From assembly GCA_018894105.1 (NCBI GenBank), contig CM032118.1:30732690-30796689 (forward strand): a stretch of DNA of 64,000 bases. Direction: 5' to 3'. The DNA comes from Jacaranda mimosifolia (Eukaryota > Streptophyta > Magnoliopsida > Lamiales > Bignoniaceae). Below are positions 55,683-64,000 of the stretch, piece after piece. A program made the position numbers and the translations under genes. Each line of letters starts with the position of its first letter. The stretch's first letter is position 1. The notes beneath the pieces were generated by a model. It had not been told where the DNA came from. It saw nothing but the letters and a program-made list of their open reading frames with translations, and did no database searches.

Positions 55683-58600
55683 TGTAACACCCTGATTTTT
55701 AGAAAATTAGTTTAAATTGATTTGAATTAAATTAATTAAAGTTTAGGTGGAAATGTTGGGAACTAAAGGATTTAATTTTAAATAAAGGACTTGATTGTTA
55801 GAAATTATAAAGTTTAGGGAACAAATGTGAGGTAAATAAAATATTAAGGACTTTAAAATAAACCAATTTGGACCTAATTGACTGGAATTAAGAATGTTAG
55901 GGGGTCAATGTGTAAGAAATAGAAGTTGCAGAACTCAATTGAAAGCCAGTGACCAAAGTGAAGACGGTTTAAAAGTTTTAGGGTAAAAATTGAGTTGGTT
56001 AAAATGCTCTAGGGCTAATTTGGAAATAACAAAAAATGCGTTTATATATATATATATATATATAATGAAGGACAAAAATTCCTTTAATTTTCAAAAGTGC
56101 CCAAACCTTTCCCCCACGGCAAAAGGTCGTGAAATCCAAAACCAACTACACAAAAATGTTCCTCTACTCACTATGAACCCAACCATATCAGTATTTACCA
56201 AAAACAACAAATGAATTTGCTAAAAAATGAGGGCGATGGTGAGCTCGCAGTGGTGGTGGCGATTCCGCCACTTCCGGCGGCAGAAATGAACTGGAACTGG
56301 GTGAGTTTTGGTCGAGAGGTTATGGGTACTCTGGTGGTGATGTTGATTTGGGGTTTCAACGGCGGATGGAAGAGTAATCAACACGGCGGCGTCGCGGCGG
56401 CGCTAGGGTTTGCCAACGAGTTTTTGGCCAAATTAGCTGTTAAGACAACGACGAAATGGAAAATTGCTTTGGGGGTTTGGTTCTTGGTGTTGAGACGCAC
56501 CCAATGGTGGTGTTGGTTCTCGTCGCAGGCGGCAGCGTGCGGCGGACCGACGACCGCGCGTGCGGTTTAAAAAATAGAAGTTGCAGGGCTCAATTGAAAG
56601 CCAGGGACCAAAGTGAAGACAGTTTAAAAGTTTTAGGGTAAAAATTGAGTTGGTTAGAAAGTTCTAGGGCTAATTTGGAAATAACGAAAACTGCGTTTAT
56701 ATATATAAAATGAAGGACAAAAATTCCTTTAATTTTCAAAAGTGCTCAAACCTTTCCCCCATGAAAAACTGTCGTGAAATCCAAAACTAACTACATGAAA
56801 ATGTTCCTCTACTCACGATGAACCTAACCATACTAGTATTTACCAAAAACAACCAATGAATTTGCCAAAAAACTAGGGGAGCGGTGAGCTCGCAGTGGTG
56901 GTGGGGATTCCACTGATTCTGGCGGCGGAAATGAACGGCAACTGGGTGAGTTTTGGTCGAGAGGTTATGGGTAGTCTGGTGGTGATGTTGATTTGGGGTT
57001 TCAACGGCGGACGGAAGAGGAATCGACACGACGGCGGCGCTAGGATTTGCCAACAAGTTTTCGGCTAAATTGGCTGTTAAGACGGCGACAAAATGGAAAA
57101 TTGCTTTGGCGGTTTGGTTCTTGGTGTTGAGACGCACCTAATGGTGGTGTCAGTTCTCATCGCAGACGGCGGCGCGTGGCTGACCGACGGCCGCGCGTGC
57201 GGCGATTTTGGGGCAGATCATCCAGATTTGAATTTCAGACGCGTCTGGACTAGTTCCGACGTGAGATGGGTTATCAATTCAATCTAATTTGTGTTATTTT
57301 TAATAATCAAATTTTGATTAAGTTAAATTGGCAAATTAATTAGATTCTTGATTGAGTTTAATTACGATTTGTATTAAAACTGTTAAATTATAATTTAGCC
57401 TATGTTATAGATTAATTTTATAATTATCATGATATTGAACCCAGTCGGCATGAAGGAGTACCATTAAGACTTTTAAATGGAATTTAGATTACTCATTTAC
57501 TGATTCATCGAACTACGAATAATGATGGGCGACTATAAACATTTCATGTCCTATGGAGCTTGAGGCAATTATGACTGAATAATTAAGTAACTGAGCACTT
57601 GATAAGAACATTTAAATATTATGAGTTGTGGTTCAGAAATGAACACGATGTTGATTTGGGTAATTTTATTCTGAAATTTGAATTGATTGGAAAACCAAAA
57701 CAAAGAAACTCCAAATAATTAAGTATTACTACATTTAGTTGTCTTAAGTATTTAAGCGTGAAATAGAGATTAACAGAATTGTACATAATAACCTTGATTG
57801 ATTAAGACATTAACTATATTAATACTTAAGGCTCAGAGGATTAATTGGATAATGACACGAGTTATCTTATTGCAGTTCTCAGGCTGACTAGAAAGCCAGA
57901 ACCTAAGTGATCATGCGACTAGGAATTTCTCTACAATTGTCAGGTGAGTTTATACTCATTAGTATGAGATTTCTTTGCTGGGAAAAGAACTTATATACTT
58001 GTTATATATTTTGATCGCTTGATTCGTTTTACTCTATGTGTTGAAAATAGTACTCCACATCCCCCTTTTTTATTACTTGTGCTTTTGTTGATATTGATTG
58101 ATATCGCTTTACCTAATATTTGGCGATTGTGTTGAGGAAATTAAAAAGTGATTTTGAAATACATGTTTTATCGCCATGTCTATCTTGAAACCAGCCTAGT
58201 GCTGAAATAGTGATTTAGTGTTAACATGGCGACTTGATGTGTTCAGTGAAATGTTGTTGGACGTGTTAAGTGATAACAGTGAAAGTGTTTAATACCCTTG
58301 GGGTGCACCCTGGGATCGGTTACAAAAGGCGATCGGGCGGAACAGATCGACGGTGATAGATCTTTCGGCTGATACCCATGCACGATGCACACATAATCCC
58401 TACTCAGTAGGCCAGCTGGAGGTAGCTTCCTATGAGCGGGATTAGGCATGTGGCTAGCCATGCCCAGTGAGTGATTAAGTGTCCGAGCCGATCACTCGGT
58501 ACTTTGGAGGAATGAGGATTTTCGTGTTTTCGAAAGTGGAGTGATAAGGTAGGAAAACCACCAAAGAAAAAAGTGTGAAAGTGATCATTAATTTTATTTT

Positions 58601-58902
58601 ATATTTTGACACTCGAGTATTTGACGCAAACCCAGTGATTGTTCAAGTGATATATCGACCCCCTGTGGTCGTAATCGTGATTTAAAATTCCTCTGTGAGA
58701 GATAGTGAATTTGTGAGGTCTCATTACTGGTATGGGATGGTGGTAAGATGGATCCCTCTAAATTTGACTAAAACCTTCTCTCACAATTTCTGAAAATATT
58801 TATGTTTCTGTCTCCCCTATGTCATAATTGTAAAGAAGACGTGTGGTACTGTTTGAGTGGCACCTCGTCAAGAAGCTGGCACCTCCCGGTCGGAGCATTA
58901 CA
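55683..58902 (+). mobile_element. 5' LTR (3.2 kb) of the LARD-like element
   Basis: It contains a 655-bp tandem duplication (55917-57205) in its first half. The second half aligns with the solo LTR at 5529-8622. A short GC-rich set of open stretches inside the duplication (such as 56456 and 57093) repeats in each unit and is not a gene. Confidence 0.9.
55917..57205 (+). repeat. Tandem duplication inside the LTR, about 655-bp period
   Basis: AAATAGAAGTTGCAG starts at 55917 and at 56572. The units run in parallel through '(TA)n', 'TTTCCCCCA', 'GGTGAGCTCGCAGTGGTGGT' and 'GAGACGCACC'. They differ by substitutions and short deletions. The second half of each is GC-rich compared with the rest of the LTR. 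The visible start of the 3' LTR is too short to show whether it also has two units. Confidence 0.85.
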
Positions 58903-58904
58903 TG

Positions 58905-58916
58905 TGGTATCAGAGC
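58905..58916 (+). other. Primer-binding site (initiator Met tRNA type)
   Basis: TGGTATCAGAGC, the standard complement of the plant initiator-Met tRNA 3' end, two bases after the LTR. Confidence 0.95.
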
Positions 58917-61900
58917 TTGGGTTTGGAAACCTGAGCTACACTAGGATATGATCCTCGGAATATGAAAGTCTTGAGCTAGTGGAGATGAAGCTTAATTCTG
59001 AAAATTGAATGAGACTTGAAAGTTTTGAGTCAAAGAAGAGTAAGTATGACTTAAGAGCTGATTAGCACATAAATTTTTGGTAATGATGTTTGATCCGGAG
59101 TACGTGAAGGGTTATGATTGGATGCGCAGCCAGTGCATAATCTGTTGCTCCTAAAGTATCGAGCAAGTGACTTCTTGTGTTTGTGGATGGATAATACCCT
59201 TGGAAAATTACATTGAGTGCGAGCATGTTTGGGAACATTCTAACTACTATGAGCAGATGACTGTTTTAGATGGAGTTGAATTTGATGAGTGAAGAATTTT
59301 ATTGGATCATTACTTTAGACATAAGAGTGTGTTGTGGCTTAAGATGAGGTTATTTGGGAATATAAGGTGTTAATGACTTGGATCTTCTTGGTGCACAGAG
59401 TATTGAGATTAATGGAGGCCAATGTTAACATGAACATTTGGTTAGGATGTGAACTTTTGGTATACTGCTTGATGTTAAAAGAGTAAAGGATTAGTGTTGG
59501 AATGGCCAACCAATATCTAATGTGCTGCTCTTGAAATGTTAAGCATATGACTTCATCAGTGTTTGGTGGAACAATACTTTTAGTGTTGCATCGTTGTGCA
59601 GAAGTATTTTGCGATAATAGAACCTGAAAAGCAAAAGATCATTTTGGGATAATTAGCATTTTTGTTTATACATATAGTTGAGATCTGTACGATATTGTTA
59701 TCTCAAAAGGATTGTTATCAATAGAATTGATCAGTGTAACTACATTGTGATAATTATAATGGAAACAGGAAATATTTTGATAAGGATAATCTAATAATAT
59801 ACATGTCATCTCCTGATCTGTTGGATTGCACCCATACTCGGGTTTGTTGCTTCCATTATATTCTGCTTATGGAGCAATAAGGATCACGTAATTTCTTGGT
59901 CTAGGTCAGGCTGTTGTCCGAACTAAACGAGTCGTCTGTATTTCCTCTCCATCAGATTCGATTGAGATGATCCTGGGCCATTCGTTGAACGAGCCGTCTG
60001 TATTTCCTCCCGATCTGATTCGGTTGAGACGATCCTAGGCTATTCTCTAAATGAGCCGTTTGTATTTCCTCTTGAGCTGATTTGATTGAGATGATCCTGG
60101 GCCGTTCGAGCTGAAGGTAACAACTCCCGAGCTAGCACCTACCAGTTAACTTGAATTGTTCATACCTGCTTATATCTAGATACGTACATGCCCTGATCGT
60201 TATTTTATGATCTGTTAAGTTGTTTCTTTCTCAACAGGTCCTTACCAATTTGTTATCAAAATTATTCCTCACTAAATCCTTTGAACTTTTTCTCCTACTT
60301 TATCTTTGATTTTCTCAGACGGGACTGGGTAATGGATACAAACTTCCAGCTTGGGCTAGAGACAGTATGTTTTGTAATAAAACAGATGTACATATGTGTA
60401 TATGGGTTCAAGTGAATGTTAAGCTTTAACTCAGAGATATTGTGGTATGTCAGGTTTGAATTTGTAAATTGCCGTATATGCTATATGATGAATATTGTGG
60501 GTCCATTGATAGTATGGATATAGCACTTAAGATGAGGGCTGTTTAAAATGAAATCTGCTACTACCTCTGATGGACTTAGGAATCTTCCTTCTTATGGGCC
60601 TATTGATTGTCTTATGAGTTAGATCTAAGACTGAACTAGTGATATCTCAGCTTAGGGGTTATCATGTGTGGGGTACCACAGAGGCGGAGAATTTTGTACT
60701 TGAATTTTAATTCGATTAATTTACCAAAGGTGATTGAAGTTTTAGATTCAAGCCTGATCTTAATACGAACTAAGATTTTTAAATTTTGATTTAGCTCAAG
60801 TTACGAATTAGTTTCATAACTATTATAGTATTGAGCCCTATCAACTTGAAAGGATACTTAAGAAATTTTGGCTTTAGCTCATAAATGAAGGTAGTGAAGG
60901 TACTGTCTAAGTCCTGAATATCAATCAAGGACCTAGTCCCCTATAATCTGAGTCTTATCTCATAGATGGAATCTGAGGATCATAAATGTACCGCCCATGA
61001 TTGTGCCTAGTATGTATATAAGTTTTGCGAACTGGTAGTGAACTCTATGGAAGCATCTGACTTGTTATGAAAACTTAGGTGGTGTTAACGTAAACTATTT
61101 TGCTATTGGTTTTCAGATCTACTAAACCTAGTTTGGTTATGTGAGATGTTATATATGTAAGCTTGAACTTCAAGATGATTCGTGTAAATGTTAATGCTTA
61201 TGTGGGTTTGATACGGATGACAATTGTGTACTTGGATTTATTATGTATTTTTGTGGTATGAGGTTATAATAAACTATATGATTTGTGTATGTCTATGTTG
61301 TTAAGACTTTGATGCTAATGATATCGTAAATTTTGTTTTCAGTAATGTCATCAAAGTTAATACAGTTTGGGCGAACAGGTGATCCATAAGATCTAAGTAT
61401 GCGACTTGTTATACTGCCTCAGGGAAGTTAAGTTTGGACTCAATCACTTTTGATGTAAGTGTTATGTAAGTAGAAAACCATAGTATTAATGATCGTGTGC
61501 GAATGATGGCGACTCTTGGATATCCTCAAATAATCACATAGTAACCCCCGTATTGCTTATAACGTTTTAGATTGAAAGTCTCAAGTTAAATTGGTTTAAG
61601 CTCATCCTGTTGAGCCAAAATTTTGATATGCCAGAAACTAAAGCTGATTGAAGTCGGGCAAATTCAGGTCACTTGTATCACATCGAATAATCGCTAATAG
61701 ATTTTAACATTCTGTGGAGAATACTCTTGTGGGAAAAATACAAGAAAATATAGACGCCAACAACAACTCCCTACATCAGTATTGGTAAAGAGACTCTGAA
61801 ATAAGCAGGCTTAACCTAGAATTTTATAGAAATGACATGATGCTCTTGCGGTTTATTTTATGGTACTTATTACGATGACAACTAGGTTGGTAAGATTTGG

Positions 61901-63762
61901 ATAGGATTTAAAAGGCATCTGTCTGGAACCTAACTTTAGTGAAATGATGTTTAAATGCTACTTTTATAGAATAGTGATAAACATAATTAGGCCAGCAATT
62001 TTGAAGGTACCAGAAGAGATCTCCTGGAAAGTACTTCAGGTAATTTCTTGGGCTTAATTCACGGAGATTTATAAAAAGGTTAGCAATCAGAATACAAGAA
62101 CTTGTGGGACAAGGATAGGAACTAAATAAACTTCATTGCATATGGAATCCTAATATCTTGATTTACGAAAATTACTTGGCCCAACGTAAAGTATAATTTA
62201 TTTAAGATTGGACTAAGCTGAACTGTTCTTAGTCATAAGCCAGTGGAGAAAGTATTCTAGGAATTACCTCTCGTTTGTAATGGAGGTACTAGGAACTGAT
62301 ATACTGTCATTTGGATGGCCAGATTCCTACAACATTTGCAAATATAATATCCAGGGTGTTGATTTATTAGATTGTGTTTTAGCAAATCTATTCAGGGCAA
62401 TTAGTGGATTTGGAATTTAGGGAAGAGTCATGCTAAATTTATACTTGGTGTTGTAGATACCTATAGGAATATCAACAGTGTATTAAGTTAACCGAGCATC
62501 AACTAGGAAAAAATTACATTTAAAGGTGTATAATACCCCAAAAGGATCATCCGAGTAATCCTAGTGAGGTAAAGATTATATAGTTGATCGAGAGGAGCTA
62601 GGATGTATTTATGTCAGAGGTATAGAGCTCTTTAGGCCTTATTAAATCAATGCTAAGAGTGTGCTTGAGGACTTCTTATAATCATAGATTCATGGACTAA
62701 TTTCGTTTAGAGAAATCAGTAGTCGTAATAGATGAATAAGAGTATGAGGGGGTTTTGTGAACTAAGGACAAAGGTTGACTTGTGTTAGCTACTATTCTTC
62801 TTACAAAATATGCAGAATAGTTTTATGAACCTGTATCAACCAAAGGGTTGGTTATAAAAAGGGTAGTTACATGTATCAAAAGGAATTTAAGTGATGAAAA
62901 TAGGATTGTACTGTCCAGGATATGAATTCGCTGCCTTGGGTTAGCTCATCACATTAGGGTTATTTATGTTGATCATGGAACTTTTTGGAAAAAAAAATGG
63001 CCATAGTATACCAAGTTAAAGTACCAATATTAGAACCACAAGGACGAGAAGAAGTAGAAGGATTGCAAGGAGTCTAAGCGATGAGTTTAGGATAAACCAA
63101 CCTTTACATTATAAGATATGAAATACGAGATTCCTTGAAAGAAGATGGAGTCACAATAAGCAAAAGAAGATCGAAGCACATATGTTGGAAATACATATTT
63201 CTTAGGCTTTAACGATATATATCAAATGTGATTGTCTTAAGGCTGTAGATCCATCGGTCAAAAGAATTGAAGAATGGGCTAGTCCTTGAATACATAGAGA
63301 TGTATGGAAAATTTTTGAGGATTAAAGAAATGGATTAATCCTAGTAGTAGTTTATCCTTCCTTGGGAAACTTAAGGAAATAACAAGTATACCTGTGCTTG
63401 AGATGAATATGGAATCATACGGGAGCAATTTTATAGATAATGGAAAGACTCGAGACATAAGGCAGGTGATCTTGCTGGATATGGGACAGAAAATAATCCG
63501 ATCGAAACACTTGATAAAATATGGAATGCTCAAGTGAGTATAAGCAACCGAAAAACCCCAATCAGTGATTTCCACTAAGAAGGATTCCTACCTTTTCGAG
63601 CAAGTAAGAGATACTCGGAATAGGAGAAAAGAAAATGTGGAACTGTTTGCATCTTCAACAAAGTTATCTTTGGAGACAGCAAAATAGTATGTGATGATGT
63701 TACGAAATCTTCCATATTTCAAATGAGAATCCGAGGACCAGATTCACTTAAGGGATGAGAAT
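58917..63762 (+). other. LARD-like interior, no recognisable genes
   Basis: About 4.8 kb with stops in all frames. It contains a triplicated 62-bp motif at 59922-60108. It ends in a purine-rich TTAAGGGATGAGAAT tract just before the 3' LTR, the probable plus-strand primer. A 98-codon minus-strand open stretch at 63279-63575 has no family resemblance. Confidence 0.7.
59922..60108 (+). repeat. Triplicated motif, about 62-bp period
   Basis: Three units each contain a CGAGCCGTCTGTATTTCCTC-like word followed by 'GATT(C/T)G(A/G)TTGAGA(T/C)GATCCT'. They begin near 59922, 59984 and 60045 and have several differences between them. Confidence 0.85.
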
Positions 63763-64000
63763 TGTAACACCTGGATTTTTAGAAAATTAGTTTAAATTGA
63801 TTGGAATTAAATTAATTAAAGTTTAGGTGGAAATGTCAAGAACTGAAGGATTTAATTTTAAATAAAGAAAGGACTTTAAAATAAACCAGTTTGGACCTAA
63901 TTGACTGGAATTAAGAATGTTAAGGGGTTAATGTGCAAGAAATAGAAGTTGGAGGACTCAATTGAAAGCCAGGGACCAAAGTGAAGACGGTTTAAAAGTT
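63763..64000 (+). mobile_element. 3' LTR of the LARD-like element, partial
   Basis: The first 238 bases match the 5' LTR start, with a deletion of roughly 60 bases relative to it (after 'TTTTAAATAAA') and scattered substitutions. It is cut by the window end. Confidence 0.9.

Larger units (their letters stand above)
55683..64000 (+). mobile_element. LARD-like LTR retrotransposon with 3.2 kb LTRs (runs off the window)
   Basis: 5' LTR 55683-58902, primer site TGGTATCAGAGC at 58905-58916, interior 58903-63762 (4.86 kb), and the start of the 3' LTR at 63763. LTRs begin TGTAACACC and end GGAGCATTACA. I find no gag or pol motifs in the interior. Long LTRs with a conserved, gene-less interior fit a non-autonomous large retrotransposon derivative, probably mobilised by a Ty3/Gypsy relative (inference). 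The target duplication cannot be checked, because the right end lies outside. Confidence 0.85.

Noticed and set aside
56211..57287. Open stretches of 119, 61 and 64 codons in the large LTR
   Set aside because: They recur with the 655-bp duplication, in different frames, and show no domain. Treated as LTR sequence; only the possible capture is noted.
63279..63575. 98-codon minus-strand open stretch
   Set aside because: Unrecognised, inside the gene-less LARD-like interior, antisense to the element. No supporting feature.
1..64000. Intact host protein-coding gene, rRNA cluster, CRISPR array, defence island or biosynthetic cluster
   Set aside because: None of the expected motifs, repeats or gene orders is present. 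Everything recognisable is transposon-derived.

Overview
This is an AT-rich plant nuclear window, most likely from a eudicot. It is built almost entirely of nested transposable elements. I see no intact host gene, rRNA, CRISPR array or bacterial-type operon. The evidence for a plant is the element repertoire: Tat-lineage Ty3/Gypsy elements with a second RNase H, a Ty1/Copia element, an L1-type LINE, CACTA, hAT and Mutator-like DNA transposons, and many (AT)n, (AC)n, (GA)n and (TTA)n tracts.

Region 1-20467 is a decayed minus-strand Tat-type Gypsy element. From high to low coordinate it reads LTR, gag, protease, reverse transcriptase, RNase H, second RNase H, integrase. Its reverse transcriptase is split by a 12.15 kb CACTA-type transposon (3113-15265). 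Removing the CACTA element plus one 3-bp target copy puts the two halves back in the same frame. The CACTA interior has no transposase. It holds a 3.1 kb solo LTR (5529-8622, perfect 5-bp target duplication), one arm of a Mutator-like element, three copies of a repeated block, two relic ends of a second CACTA family and a possible tRNA-like SINE head.

Region 20468-34752 holds an unassigned stretch and then an L1-type LINE on the minus strand (about 21951-33400). A 7.7 kb Copia element (24379-32106, TSD ATATT) sits inside its reverse transcriptase. The Copia gag-pol frame has no frameshift and is broken only by four nonsense codons.

Region 34753-48608 has a solo LTR (TSD ATAAT) and a complete-length but dead Tat-lineage element of the same LTR family (37710-48608, TSD ATATT). 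Between integrase and 3' LTR that element carries tandem repeats and a long antisense coding region resembling the 'putative gypsy type transposon' domain.

Region 49287-54783 is a Mutator-like element with long terminal inverted repeats and a perfect 9-bp TSD. Inside it is a 3.6 kb hAT element, which itself contains a LINE tail.

Region 55683-64000 is an LTR element with 3.2 kb LTRs, an initiator-Met primer site and a 4.9 kb interior without recognisable genes (LARD-like). Its 3' LTR runs off the window. The same LTR family supplied the solo LTR inside the CACTA element.

The window therefore records transposon layering and decay rather than an operating gene system. The most unusual items are the antisense gene remnant in the Tat element, the stop-only decay of the Copia frame, and the three-deep nests with readable target duplications.
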